Of a DNA stretch of 64,000 nt, positions 18,804 through 27,450 are shown piece after piece. Numbering within the stretch: the first letter of the stretch is position 1; each line of letters opens with the position of its first letter. The position numbers were made by a program, and so were the translations under genes. The DNA is from SAR86 cluster bacterium AG-390-O18. GTDB taxonomy: Bacteria > Pseudomonadota > Gammaproteobacteria > Magnimaribacterales > AG-339-G14. The stretch is from the NCBI GenBank assembly GCA_003279605.1, contig QCHF01000001.1:90075-154074 (forward strand), given 5' to 3'. The notes under the pieces are model-generated. The model saw nothing but the letters and a program-made list of their open reading frames with translations, was not told where the DNA came from and did no database searches.

Positions 18804-19498
18804 AATCTTTAGGTACCAACGAATCAGAAGCAATTCTTTTATTAAGTAGAAAGTTCTCAGAAACCAGTCTGATCTGCGAGCTTTTTACCAGAAAAAATGG
18901 CAGAGTTTCTGTCATAGCGAAAGGAGCTCGATCAAAAAAAAACAAATTTCAAAATGTTGCTGCTCCAAATATTCTAGCTAACGTAAATTATTCTGGTAGA
19001 AGCGAACTAAAGACTTTAACTTCTTGGGAAGAAATCAAATACTTTCAAATACTTGGAAAAAATTTAAAAATTTTACTGTATCTCAACGAATTGATTTTCA
19101 AATTAATAGAAAAGGAAGCTAAACAGGAGAAAATTTTTGATGCCATAATTAATTTTTATAAGACCCTAGCATTGGGTGAAGCTAAAAATATTGAGATATC
19201 TTTAAGAGAGTTTGAATATTTTTTAATCTGTGAGCTAGGTTATGGATTTAATTTTCAAGTTGATGACAAAGGTAAAGAGATACAAAAAGATGGAATCTAC
19301 TATTTTCATCCAGCTCAAGGATTTTCAGAAAAACCTTTAAATAATTTTTTAAAAGTCTCTGGAATTGATATCATAAATTTTACCAATGGAAAAATCATTT
19401 CTGCTTCAGCAAGAAGTAAAATAAAAAAAATTATGCAACTTGCTATCTCTTACATTGCTGAAAAACCTATGAATGCGGGAACAATATTCAATGACTAA
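18800..19498 (+). CDS. recO: Recombination mediator RecO
   Basis: RecFOR component that helps load RecA onto SSB-coated DNA during gap repair. An N-terminal OB fold (about 1-80, with EAILLSRKFSETSLICELFT) is followed by a helical domain. The zinc-binding cysteines of some RecO proteins are not evident. Length 232 is normal. The start is a TTG overlapping the era stop. Sequence conservation is modest as usual for RecO, but position after era is diagnostic. In many gammaproteobacteria pdxJ follows; here acpS follows directly. Confidence 0.88.
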   Translation: MKSLGTNESEAILLLSRKFSETSLICELFTRKNGRVSVIAKGARSKKNKFQNVAAPNILANVNYSGRSELKTLTSWEEIKYFQILGKNLKILLYLNELIFKLIEKEAKQEKIFDAIINFYKTLALGEAKNIEISLREFEYFLICELGYGFNFQVDDKGKEIQKDGIYYFHPAQGFSEKPLNNFLKVSGIDIINFTNGKIISASARSKIKKIMQLAISYIAEKPMNAGTIFND

Positions 19499-19877
19499 AT
19501 TAAGAAGTGGAATAGATTTGGTAAAGGTCTCAAGACTAGCAAAGGCTTATGAAAACTTTGGTCTTAGATTTCTGCATAGAATATATGACAATCTTGAGAT
19601 AGAACAATTTCAAAAAAAATCTTCTAGAGCTAAACCTTTCTTTTTGGCAAAAAACTTTGCTGGTAAAGAAGCTGTATCAAAAGTCATAGGCTATGGCTTC
19701 ACCAATGGTGTCAGGCCAAAAGACATTGTAATAGTCAGAAAATACGGTGGCCCAAAAGTTAAACTTAATGGAAGAGCTAAATTATTGGCAAAAGAGCAAG
19801 GGCTTAAAGATATTTCCCTTAGCTTAAGCGATACCGAAGAACACGCAACTGCAATGGCTGTAGCAATCACCGAATGA
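19491..19877 (+). CDS. acpS: Holo-[acyl-carrier-protein] synthase
   Basis: Transfers phosphopantetheine from CoA to apo-acyl carrier protein, activating fatty-acid synthesis. The N-terminal [10 protein letters not shown] has the magnesium-binding Asp, and [20 protein letters not shown] near residue 50 supplies the conserved Glu-Lys region. C-terminal [16 protein letters not shown] matches the family ending. Start at ATG 19491, which overlaps the end of recO; the upstream in-frame ATG at 19473 would add an atypical leader. Length 128 is standard. Confidence 0.93.
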   Translation: MTKLRSGIDLVKVSRLAKAYENFGLRFLHRIYDNLEIEQFQKKSSRAKPFFLAKNFAGKEAVSKVIGYGFTNGVRPKDIVIVRKYGGPKVKLNGRAKLLAKEQGLKDISLSLSDTEEHATAMAVAITE

Positions 19878-20521
19878 ATCTCATTATTTTAGGTCCACCT
19901 GGAGCTGGTAAAGGTACTCAAGCAGCTTTCATTGCTTCGGAAAAAAACATTCCGCATATCTCGACAGGTGACATGTTACGAGAAGCCATTAAGAAAGGAA
20001 CAGAATTAGGCTTGCAGGCAAAGGCAGTAATGGATGCCGGAAATTTGGTTTCCGATGAGCTAATCATCGAATTGGTCAAAGAGAGGATTTCACAAGACGA
20101 TTGTAAGAATGGCTTTTTATTTGATGGTTTTCCTCGGACCATACCTCAAGCTGAAGCCCTTAAGGGAAATAACGTTGACATAAATGGAGTCATAGAATTA
20201 GTTATTGCAGATGAAGAAATTATCAAAAGAATGTCTGGTCGAAGAATCCACTTGGCGTCAGGTAGAACATACCATATTGATTTCAATCCACCCAAAAAAC
20301 CTGGGCTGGATGATGAAACGGGCGAGGAACTTATCATTAGAAAAGATGATGAGCCAGAAACAGTCAAAGACCGTCTTAAAGTCTATTGGACTCAAACTCA
20401 ACCGTTGATTGAATATTATTCTAATTTTAAAAACATCTCAGATTTCAAGTATCTTGCTGTTGATGGCACTTTATCCGTTGAGGAAATTAAAAATAATATT
20501 AAAGACTTTTTATCTCAGTAA
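19874..20521 (+). CDS. adk: Adenylate kinase
   Basis: Interconverts ATP plus AMP and two ADP. The Walker [16 protein letters not shown] begins at residue 7, the AMP-binding [10 protein letters not shown] is near 30, DGFPRT is near 84, and the LID domain lies at about 120-160. The LID lacks zinc cysteines, as in most Gram-negative enzymes. Length 215 matches the long bacterial form. It overlaps acpS by 4 bases and abuts tsaB, so it is part of the lepA-to-uppP run. Confidence 0.97.
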   Translation: MNLIILGPPGAGKGTQAAFIASEKNIPHISTGDMLREAIKKGTELGLQAKAVMDAGNLVSDELIIELVKERISQDDCKNGFLFDGFPRTIPQAEALKGNNVDINGVIELVIADEEIIKRMSGRRIHLASGRTYHIDFNPPKKPGLDDETGEELIIRKDDEPETVKDRLKVYWTQTQPLIEYYSNFKNISDFKYLAVDGTLSVEEIKNNIKDFLSQ

Positions 20522-21193
20522 ATGACCAATATTTTAGCTATTGAAACCTCTTCGGTTTACTGTTCAATTGGCTTAGCAAAAAATAAAGAAATATATATCG
20601 AGCATTCTCAGGAAGAAAATACTCACGGTAAAAATATTTTTGGTTTTATCGATAACCTCCTTAAGAAATCTCAACTTGAAAAAGAAGAGCTAGACTTCAT
20701 TGCCTTGAGTGTTGGCCCAGGATCTTTTACAGGTTTAAGGGTAGGGTGTTCTGTAGCGCAAGGCCTTGCGTTTGGGTTGCAAAAGAAAATTTTACCTTTG
20801 TCTAGCCTTGTGGTTTTAGCTCAGACTGTTTTTTTGGAACACAAAGTCAAAGAACTTTTTATTGTCAAAGAAGCACATATGAACGACTTATATGTTGGTA
20901 AATTTATAAGAAAAAATAATGATTTAGCTCTCCCTTTAATCAATGATGCTGCCATTAAGAAAACAGAACTCTCAGATTTTATTTCTTCAGATAACAAGGA
21001 AGTCATCTGTAGTGATTGTCATCAGTTTTTAGACTACTTAATTAAACCGAGCCTTTTAGAAACAAATAATCATGCAAAAGGTTTATTACACTTAGCCTGT
21101 TATCTCGATGATTTAGATACCAGATTGAAAAATCCTGAAGAGGTATATCCCACTTATCTATCAGGCACTGATCAATGGAAGAGGGTTAAATAA
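20522..21193 (+). CDS. tsaB: tRNA t6A modification protein TsaB
   Basis: Non-catalytic partner of TsaD in making N6-threonylcarbamoyl-adenosine at position 37 of ANN-decoding tRNAs. The ASKHA-fold N-terminus NILAIETSSVYCSIGLA and the conserved VGPGSFTGLRVG near residue 65 identify it. Length 223 is normal. It starts immediately after the adk stop and ends immediately before uppP. TsaC, TsaD and TsaE genes are not in the window. Confidence 0.92.
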   Translation: MTNILAIETSSVYCSIGLAKNKEIYIEHSQEENTHGKNIFGFIDNLLKKSQLEKEELDFIALSVGPGSFTGLRVGCSVAQGLAFGLQKKILPLSSLVVLAQTVFLEHKVKELFIVKEAHMNDLYVGKFIRKNNDLALPLINDAAIKKTELSDFISSDNKEVICSDCHQFLDYLIKPSLLETNNHAKGLLHLACYLDDLDTRLKNPEEVYPTYLSGTDQWKRVK

Positions 21194-21970
21194 ATGGAAG
21201 TTTTGCAAATTCTAATTTTATCAATCATTCAAGGCTTGACTGAATTTTTGCCTATTTCTAGCTCTGCGCACTTAATAATCACTTCCTCAATCTTAGGTCA
21301 AGAGACCCAATCAATCACTGTTGATATTTTTGCTCATGGTGGCAGTTTATTTGCAGTAATTATTTATTTTAGAGCAGAACTAGCTGACGCTTTACAAGAT
21401 TACAAATTGTCTTCAAGCGATTCTTTTTTAAATAAATTATTGCTTGGATCCTTGCCAATATTAATTACAGGATTTTTATTAAGAGATTTCATTTCAGAAA
21501 ATTTAAGGACACTAGACATAATTGCGCTTTCAACTATTTTTTTTGGCATTCTTCTTTGGATTGCTGATAGAGGTTCAAAAGAACAAACGCCTTATGAATC
21601 CGTAACTTTTAAACATGCTTTTTTCATTGGTTTAGCTCAATGCTTGGCTTTGATTCCAGGAACCAGCCGTTCGGCCATCACAATAATTTGTGCTTTATTT
21701 TTGAGTTACTCCAGAACGGTTGCCTCTAAGTTTGCTTTTATGCTTGCAATACCTACTTTGGGTATTATTTTCCTTTCTGAAATTATCGCCTTAGGATTTA
21801 CCTCATCAGAAATATATTGGTTTGATGTTCTTTTAGTTTCAACCTTTTCGTTTTTAAGCTCTTACTTATGCATCGGAATTTTTTTAAACCTCATCGAGAG
21901 AATAGGGTTTACACCTTTTGTCGTCTATAGAGTTTTGCTGGGGATTTTTTTATTTTTTTTAGCCTACTAA
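21194..21970 (+). CDS. uppP: Undecaprenyl-diphosphatase (BacA/UppP)
   Basis: Integral membrane phosphatase that recycles the undecaprenyl carrier for peptidoglycan and surface polysaccharides; high dosage gives bacitracin resistance in known hosts. The protein is mostly hydrophobic helices, with the family motifs GLTEFLPISSSAHLI near residue 14 (catalytic Glu and Ser) and ALIPGTSRSAITI near 155 (catalytic Arg). Length 258 is slightly short but normal. It is the last gene of the rpoE-to-uppP run and overlaps the convergent GST gene by 12 bases. Confidence 0.95.
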   Translation: MEVLQILILSIIQGLTEFLPISSSAHLIITSSILGQETQSITVDIFAHGGSLFAVIIYFRAELADALQDYKLSSSDSFLNKLLLGSLPILITGFLLRDFISENLRTLDIIALSTIFFGILLWIADRGSKEQTPYESVTFKHAFFIGLAQCLALIPGTSRSAITIICALFLSYSRTVASKFAFMLAIPTLGIIFLSEIIALGFTSSEIYWFDVLLVSTFSFLSSYLCIGIFLNLIERIGFTPFVVYRVLLGIFLFFLAY

Positions 21971-22810
21971 TTGTCTTTTGATGCTCCACCCACTATATTT
22001 TTGAACCACATAAAAGATATAGGATATGAATCTAACGATTCCTGGAATCTTTGTTTCTTTTGCAAAAACTTCTCTTTTTAACAAGCTTTCGAACCAATCA
22101 TTAACATTGGGATGAAGAATATGTATTGGATATCTTGCAGCCTTAAGTCTTGAAACATAAATAAACCATGCAATATCGGGCAAGGTTAGTTCGTTGCCTA
22201 AAATGTAGGTATGGTGAGTAAGTTTTTCATTTAATTCATCAAGATGGAGTTTGAGATTGAGTAAAGATTTGGTTGCAACCTCGTCTGTGATCCCTGCTTT
22301 TTTATAATTCTCCCAAAACTTTCTATTTGCATCGTCTTCTAAATCCTCATTTCCATGCAAGGTAGCCTTTGATTTTGATTTTTCTTGAATTTTTACGTTA
22401 TTCAGGAATTTTGGAACTAAGAATTTAAAAGTAACATTTCGGATATCTAAGTGAAGGTCATTTTCTTCAATCATCATCTGATTTATCTCTTCTTCTTTAT
22501 CTGCAGGTATCAAACTCACGGTGGGAAATTTATTGTCCAAATATTTAAGGATGTCATTACTCTCGATATGAACTTCTCCGTCATCGACCAAAACAGGAAC
22601 CAATGATCTTGGAGTAATACCTTGAAAGTAAGGAGAAAAGTTTTCTTTTTTTTGAAGATTTATATGATGGCCTGTGTAAACTATATTTTTTAGACCCATA
22701 AAAATTCTTGTTTTCATTGAACAAGCAGAAAAAGTGAAATGAAAGAGATGGATTCCTTTCCAAGAAAGGACTTCTTTTGTTTTAATATCTTCTTGTCTTA
22801 GTTTAACCAT
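21959..22810 (-). CDS. Glutathione S-transferase-like protein
   Basis: Soluble protein of 283 residues with a thioredoxin-like N-terminal half and helical C-terminal half. VPVLVDDGEVHIESNDILKYL near residue 71, spread over the glutathione-contact Glu/Ser region, and LPDIAWFIYVSRL near 207 are typical GST signatures. The C-terminal 50 residues are hydrophobic and basic. Substrate is unknown; such proteins may conjugate glutathione or act as stress proteins. It is divergent from rsmJ across 14 bases and convergent with uppP. Confidence 0.78.
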   Translation of the reverse strand: MVKLRQEDIKTKEVLSWKGIHLFHFTFSACSMKTRIFMGLKNIVYTGHHINLQKKENFSPYFQGITPRSLVPVLVDDGEVHIESNDILKYLDNKFPTVSLIPADKEEEINQMMIEENDLHLDIRNVTFKFLVPKFLNNVKIQEKSKSKATLHGNEDLEDDANRKFWENYKKAGITDEVATKSLLNLKLHLDELNEKLTHHTYILGNELTLPDIAWFIYVSRLKAARYPIHILHPNVNDWFESLLKREVFAKETKIPGIVRFISYIFYVVQKYSGWSIKRQLVG

Positions 22811-22824
22811 CGTTTTTTACTGAC

Positions 22825-23598
22825 ATGAATAATTTTACAGAAAGAAACCCATTTGTATCCTATCTTTCGAAGAATGAAATCAGATTTGCGGAACAATTTG
22901 CTGCTAAACACGGTTTGGAATTAATCACACCGAGAAACTTAAGGATTTCCGAAACACACAAGCAAGTCATATGGGCATCAGCCAAAAATCTTGCTTTGCA
23001 AGATTTGTCAATAAAGAACTCAAAACCTTTTGTAATCGATTACATGGATTTTAAAAAAATTATGGCTAAATCATCTTTACTAAAGAAATGTTTTTCCAAA
23101 AAAGATATTGGGAGAAAGGTAATTGATTTAACCGCAGGATATTGTATAGATGCTTTAGAAATAAGTTTCCTCGGGTATTCAGTCACTGCTATAGAGAAAA
23201 AATCTTGGCTGTATGAATTTGCAAATCAATGTTTGCAAAACTCAAAGCATAAACATTTGCAACATGCCATTAATCGAATAGATTTTCTAAATGGCGACTC
23301 TTTGGATCTTATAAAAAAATATTTGGATCATGAGATTGTCTATCTGGATCAAATGTTTGAACAAAAAAATGATGCAAGAGCCAAAAAAGAAATACAATTT
23401 TTAAGAAATTTAGATTTTGAAGAATTTGATTTGAATAGATTTAAAAAGTCCCTAAAAGAAAACAATTTTAAGAAAATCATTTACAAATCAGCTTTGCATA
23501 GCAACATGAGCTCGCTTATCAATTTAAAGCCTTCCCGTGTTATAAAAGGGAAAGCATTTAAATACAATATATTTACTGTAGACCAGGAGAACGAATGA
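22825..23598 (+). CDS. rsmJ: 16S rRNA (guanine1516-N2)-methyltransferase
   Basis: S-adenosylmethionine-dependent methyltransferase acting on G1516 of 16S rRNA, a gammaproteobacterial enzyme. VIDLTAGYCIDALEISFLGY near residue 96 is the SAM-binding motif. VYLDQMFEQKNDARAKKEI near 172 corresponds to the family D-P-M-F-x-x-K catalytic region, but with Gln in place of the usual Pro. The C-terminus carries the KGxAFKYxIF ending. Length 257 is normal. It overlaps the MazG-like gene by 4 bases (ATGA). The family call is good; full activity with the Pro-to-Gln change is an assumption. Confidence 0.87.
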   Translation: MNNFTERNPFVSYLSKNEIRFAEQFAAKHGLELITPRNLRISETHKQVIWASAKNLALQDLSIKNSKPFVIDYMDFKKIMAKSSLLKKCFSKKDIGRKVIDLTAGYCIDALEISFLGYSVTAIEKKSWLYEFANQCLQNSKHKHLQHAINRIDFLNGDSLDLIKKYLDHEIVYLDQMFEQKNDARAKKEIQFLRNLDFEEFDLNRFKKSLKENNFKKIIYKSALHSNMSSLINLKPSRVIKGKAFKYNIFTVDQENE

Positions 23599-23963
23599 AT
23601 TATCAAAAAGATGTATCTAACTTTATGATCCTAGGAGAACAAAAAATAGCTTCAGATCTAAATCTTAAAAATGAGCAAACTCAGCTTTATATGAATTTGA
23701 TCAAAGAGGAGTTTGAAGAGACCGCGAAAGCATTTGATGATGAAGACCTGGTTGAGGTTGCTGATGGTCTAGCTGATATGGTTTGGGTCATTATGGGTAT
23801 GTGCAATAGCGTGGGCATAGATTTTGATAAGATTTGGGAAGAGGTGAAAAGCTCAAATATGAGTAAATTTGTTGATGGAAAATTTATTAAAAATGATGCT
23901 GGGAAAATTATGAAACCAGAGACTTATTTCAAACCAAATATCAAAAAAGCTTTGGGTTTATAA
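23595..23963 (+). CDS. MazG-like nucleotide pyrophosphohydrolase
   Basis: All-alpha NTP pyrophosphatase-like protein of 122 residues. The metal-binding pattern E-x-x-E with a second acidic pair is seen as IKEEFEETAKAF and VEVADGLADMVWVIMG (about 31-75). Members hydrolyse nucleoside triphosphates or deoxynucleotides to monophosphates, often for nucleotide-pool housekeeping. It is translationally coupled to rsmJ and ends just before a strong intrinsic terminator. The substrate is not predictable. Confidence 0.8.
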   Translation: MNYQKDVSNFMILGEQKIASDLNLKNEQTQLYMNLIKEEFEETAKAFDDEDLVEVADGLADMVWVIMGMCNSVGIDFDKIWEEVKSSNMSKFVDGKFIKNDAGKIMKPETYFKPNIKKALGL

Positions 23964-23965
23964 TT

Positions 23966-23993
23966 CATGCCGCCTTGACGGCGGCATGTTTTT
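23966..23993 (+). terminator. Intrinsic terminator after rsmJ-MazG-like unit
   Basis: CATGCCGCC and GGCGGCATG form a perfect 9-bp GC-rich stem with a 5-base loop, followed by TTTTT. It separates the plus-strand unit from convergent hsp20. Confidence 0.85.
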
Positions 23994-24000
23994 GGGGAGA

Positions 24001-24447
24001 TTATTCTGTAATTAATTCGCCTGAATTAATTTGAATAACTTTTGCTTTTTCCGACTCTGGAATAATCCTTTCTAGATTTATTTTTAATAAACCATTCTTT
24101 AGATCGGCTGTTTTTACAACAACTTCAGGCGCAAGAGAAAATTGCAGTTTAAAAGCTCTCGCAGCAATACCTTGATGTAAGACTTCTCCAGAAGAATTTT
24201 TAGAACCTTCGTGAGTGATGCTCAAGTTGTTTTCCTTAGTTTCGACGCTTAAATCGTCTTCACTAAGACCTGCAACTGCGACCTCGATGGTAATATCATT
24301 CCCTTCACGTTTGATGTTGTATGGTGGATAAGACCTTGAGTCTTCTCCTATCTCACTGAATGTTCTCAATGTATCGAATAGACTGTCGAATCCTAAAAAC
24401 CTCGTTGAGAAGAAAGGATCTGATAAATTTAATACACTATTTTTCAT
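24001..24447 (-). CDS. Small heat-shock protein (Hsp20/IbpA type)
   Basis: ATP-independent holdase chaperone of 148 residues. The alpha-crystallin domain lies at about 36-135 with YPPYNIKREGNDITIEVAVA, and the conserved A-x-x-x-x-GLL motif appears as ADLKNGLLKINLE. A short C-terminal tail carries the KAKVIQI anchor of I-x-I type. The ATG at 24447 is preferred because a TAAGGAG ribosome site lies just before it; an ATG at 24492 lacks one. A TTGACA/TTTTAT-like promoter with an overlapping CTTGAA lies about 55 bases upstream, so heat-shock control is possible but not proven. Confidence 0.9.
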   Translation of the reverse strand: MKNSVLNLSDPFFSTRFLGFDSLFDTLRTFSEIGEDSRSYPPYNIKREGNDITIEVAVAGLSEDDLSVETKENNLSITHEGSKNSSGEVLHQGIAARAFKLQFSLAPEVVVKTADLKNGLLKINLERIIPESEKAKVIQINSGELITE

Positions 24448-24576
24448 AATAAACTCCTTAAATTTAAGCAAGTTAATAAAAAGACACCTCATTCAAGCAT
24501 GTCAACCTATGGAAAGATCTCATTACGACAACCTTTCTCAATATTTATATTGGGGTATTTTTTATTTTTTCAAGAC

Positions 24577-26946
24577 TTAATAAGTACTTTTGGAGAGTTC
24601 TTTCAGCCAATTTGGCTCTAAAAACTTACTTGCATCTTTTTCTAATCGTTGAGTGATTCTAGTGGGATAAAGCATTCCTTCATCATCTTCGCGGACATAT
24701 TTATTTTCTATTAAACGATTTAAGAAAACATCAAACATCCATTTTTCAGAAAATTCTGGGGTCAGTCTTGCATGAGTTTTTTCTAAATTTTTAAGAATCT
24801 CTAAGGAATTTCTTTCTAGTATATTTTTCGAAATATGCTCTTCTGAATTTTTCCATAATTGAGAAATTAGAACGTAAAATCTATCAATGGATGGTTGAAC
24901 AAGTTTTCCCAGTGATTGAGTTTCATAAAACTCCTTTGATTTGAAATTAGGCCTTTTAAAAAACTTGGAATCTTCTTGAATAAGGTTTTTATTTATAAGT
25001 TTGTTTAGCTTTAAGTCAATTAATCGATCCAATTCAGCTTCATCCCATTTAAGAAAAAATTCTTCTTTTAAAAATGGATAAATCATTTTTATGGACTGCA
25101 ATAAATCTTCCTTAACGATTTCTTTTTTGTACTGAAAAAAACCACATATAAGGGATTCAAAAATTAGAAGGTGAGAAATATTATTTCTATAAAAGCTAAG
25201 TTTAGCTGCCTCCAAATTTGTAAGAGAAATTCTATTGTTTAAGTCTTCTTTAGAAAGAAAACCTAATTTGTTCATCTGTTCTATTATTTCTTCTCCGGTT
25301 TTTTCACATATTAAAGTTTTTGAAGAATATTTATCTTCTAACAATAATCGCTTCAATAATTCAACCCTTGAAATAAGTTCTTGTCTTGAGATAGAGAAAC
25401 CATCGCTATTTAAAATTGCCAATGAAAACAATGCAGTTGAGGTAACAACAGTCGAATCATTGATATTTGTCATAATTTTTTTACCAAGAATTGGGGTAAC
25501 TTTAAAGAGCCAATCCTTTTCAGATTGATAGTCGCTAAGAGGATATTCTTTTAAAAGGTTATTCAAACTTATAGGCTTTCCAAATTGTAAATAAGCCTCA
25601 CCAAGATAATTTCTAAAATCTTTAAATACTGAAAAAATATCTTTTAAACTTTCTTTTTTCTTTTCTGCCCCCATTACTTCGTTAATATAGGAATTTCCCT
25701 CAAGGACTTTTTCATAGTTAATAGAAATAGGAACAAAACTAACCTGCTTTTCATCCATACCCAAGAAGGATCGGAGAATCATCGAAATAATTCCAGGCCT
25801 TGGCGGCATTAATTTTCCTGATCTAGATCGACCGCCCTCTGGAAAAAATTCTATCGAGTGACCTCTTTGCATTAATTTTCTTAAATGCTCATAAAAAACT
25901 ACAGAATAAAGACGATTATTGCTAAAAGAACGCCTCATAAAAAAAGCACCTCCTTTTCTCAAAAGCGGACCCACCAGCGGTAGATTTAAATTTTTACCTG
26001 CAACGATCTGAGGCAACATCAAATCTTTGTAATAAAGCAAATAAGACAAGGCTAAATAATCAATATGGGAGCGATGACAAGGTGAAAAAATTAGAGAGTT
26101 ACTTGGAGCAATTTTTCTAATTTCTTCAAAATTTAATACTTCCAAGTTCTCATATCTAGAATTCCAAAACCAAGTTAGGGCTCTATCGTAAAGGTAAATA
26201 AATGGATAAGACATATCCGAGCAGATTTCCCATACATATTTAGTAGCTTTTTTTCTTAACTTGATTGTTTTTTTCTGACTACCTTCTGACTCCGATTCAA
26301 TATAACTTTTTATGGAATTAGAATTTAAGATGCTAGTCACTAATGTTCTTCTATTGGAAATATCTGGTCCCAGATAAGCTTTTCGATTTTGTCTAAACCT
26401 AGCTCTTAAAAGTCTTTCAGTTTTTAAGACAAGATTTTTATCCGACTCAGGACTATTGAAAATGTCATCTACTTCAAGGGGTTTGTGAAAAAATATTTTT
26501 ACATTTCTACCATTAACAAAAAGTTTGAATAAGTTTCTGATAAAACTAGTTCCCTCCCAAGATTCTCTAAATAAAAGCTTCAGCCAGTTATCTTGTCGTT
26601 CTGGCGATTTCCCCCAAAAAACGTCTACCGGAATAATGATTGCTTTTTTTGAAAAATTTCGATTTCCAGCAAGGGTGCTCAATTCTTTTGGATGCATTCT
26701 TTTTGGAGTCTGCCAAGGAAATTTTCTTTTTGGATTTCTGATTTGAAAATAATTTTTCTTTATTGGAGATTTTGCTTTCATTAATTTAAGTTCAGTAAAA
26801 TTATTTTGCTTAGTAAGGACTTTTAAAGCCTGAAAATCTATCCTTGAAGTTGAGGAAAGCGCATAGATAATGTCTTCATTTTTCAAAAGCAATTCGGTTT
26901 TTTTTGATTCACTCTCGTGATTGGCTTTTATTAGAAAATTAAACAT
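24577..26946 (-). CDS. plsB: Glycerol-3-phosphate O-acyltransferase
   Basis: Inner-membrane enzyme that acylates glycerol 3-phosphate at position 1, the first step of phospholipid synthesis. The acyltransferase block contains motif I HRSHIDYLALSYLL (about 291), motif II with GGAFFMRRSF (about 335), motif III EFFPEGGRSRSGKLMPPRPG (about 375) and motif IV VSFVPISINYE (about 408). At 789 residues it matches the long gammaproteobacterial PlsB. It is a lone gene. Together with glpK it supplies and uses glycerol 3-phosphate. Confidence 0.95.
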   Translation of the reverse strand: MFNFLIKANHESESKKTELLLKNEDIIYALSSTSRIDFQALKVLTKQNNFTELKLMKAKSPIKKNYFQIRNPKRKFPWQTPKRMHPKELSTLAGNRNFSKKAIIIPVDVFWGKSPERQDNWLKLLFRESWEGTSFIRNLFKLFVNGRNVKIFFHKPLEVDDIFNSPESDKNLVLKTERLLRARFRQNRKAYLGPDISNRRTLVTSILNSNSIKSYIESESEGSQKKTIKLRKKATKYVWEICSDMSYPFIYLYDRALTWFWNSRYENLEVLNFEEIRKIAPSNSLIFSPCHRSHIDYLALSYLLYYKDLMLPQIVAGKNLNLPLVGPLLRKGGAFFMRRSFSNNRLYSVVFYEHLRKLMQRGHSIEFFPEGGRSRSGKLMPPRPGIISMILRSFLGMDEKQVSFVPISINYEKVLEGNSYINEVMGAEKKKESLKDIFSVFKDFRNYLGEAYLQFGKPISLNNLLKEYPLSDYQSEKDWLFKVTPILGKKIMTNINDSTVVTSTALFSLAILNSDGFSISRQELISRVELLKRLLLEDKYSSKTLICEKTGEEIIEQMNKLGFLSKEDLNNRISLTNLEAAKLSFYRNNISHLLIFESLICGFFQYKKEIVKEDLLQSIKMIYPFLKEEFFLKWDEAELDRLIDLKLNKLINKNLIQEDSKFFKRPNFKSKEFYETQSLGKLVQPSIDRFYVLISQLWKNSEEHISKNILERNSLEILKNLEKTHARLTPEFSEKWMFDVFLNRLIENKYVREDDEGMLYPTRITQRLEKDASKFLEPNWLKELSKSTY

Positions 26947-27032
26947 TAGAAGTCATTCCTTCTTTTATAGTGATAAAATGCGGATTTTAACAAAACAAAT
27001 CTTATTTTTTTTGAATTTTACCTTGTAATATA

Positions 27033-27118
27033 GCCGGAGTGGCGGAATTGGTAGACGCGTTCGATTCAAAATCGAGTGCCCACAAGGCGTGAGAGTTCGA
27101 GTCTCTCCTCCGGCACCA
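27033..27118 (+). tRNA. tRNA-Leu (CAA)
   Basis: Class II tRNA of 86 bases with encoded CCA. The acceptor stem is GCCGGAG/CTCCGGC, the anticodon loop TTCAAAA gives anticodon CAA, and a variable arm and a GTTCGAGTC T-loop follow. It decodes UUG and lies 14 bases before yajC, so may share its transcript. Confidence 0.96.
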
Positions 27119-27132
27119 AAGGAGAAATAATT

Positions 27133-27447
27133 ATGAAAGAAACTGAAATAATAATGGCCCAACAAACACCAAGTTTTTTTGGTCCGCAATTAATTTTATT
27201 AATTGGTTTTGTAGCCATTATGTACTTTTTAATCATCAGACCCCAAAACAAAAGACTTAAAGCTCAGAAAGAAATGATCCAATCGCTTGCTGTGGGAGAT
27301 GAAGTAATTGCTTCTGGCGGCATGGTCTGTGTTATTACAAAAATGAACGATGACTTTTTAACAGTGCGGGCTAATGATACTGTTCTTACAATTCAGCGGG
27401 AATCTGTAAGTAACGTTTTGCCGAAAGGAACAATTAAATCTCTCTAA
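27133..27447 (+). CDS. yajC: Sec translocase accessory subunit YajC
   Basis: Small single-pass inner-membrane partner of SecDF-YidC. A hydrophobic segment at about 15-38 is followed by the conserved FLIIRPQNKRLKAQKEM and a cytoplasmic domain with GDEVIASGGMVCVITK. The ATG at 27133 follows GGAG by 8 bases. Length 104 is standard. It is the first gene of yajC-secD-secF, directly behind tRNA-Leu. Queuosine genes (queA, tgt) that often precede it are missing. Confidence 0.94.
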   Translation: MKETEIIMAQQTPSFFGPQLILLIGFVAIMYFLIIRPQNKRLKAQKEMIQSLAVGDEVIASGGMVCVITKMNDDFLTVRANDTVLTIQRESVSNVLPKGTIKSL

Positions 27448-27450
27448 AAA

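Noticed and set aside
26965-27251. Minus-strand ORFs across tRNA-Leu and yajC
   Set aside because: They run antisense through a tRNA and a well-identified gene.
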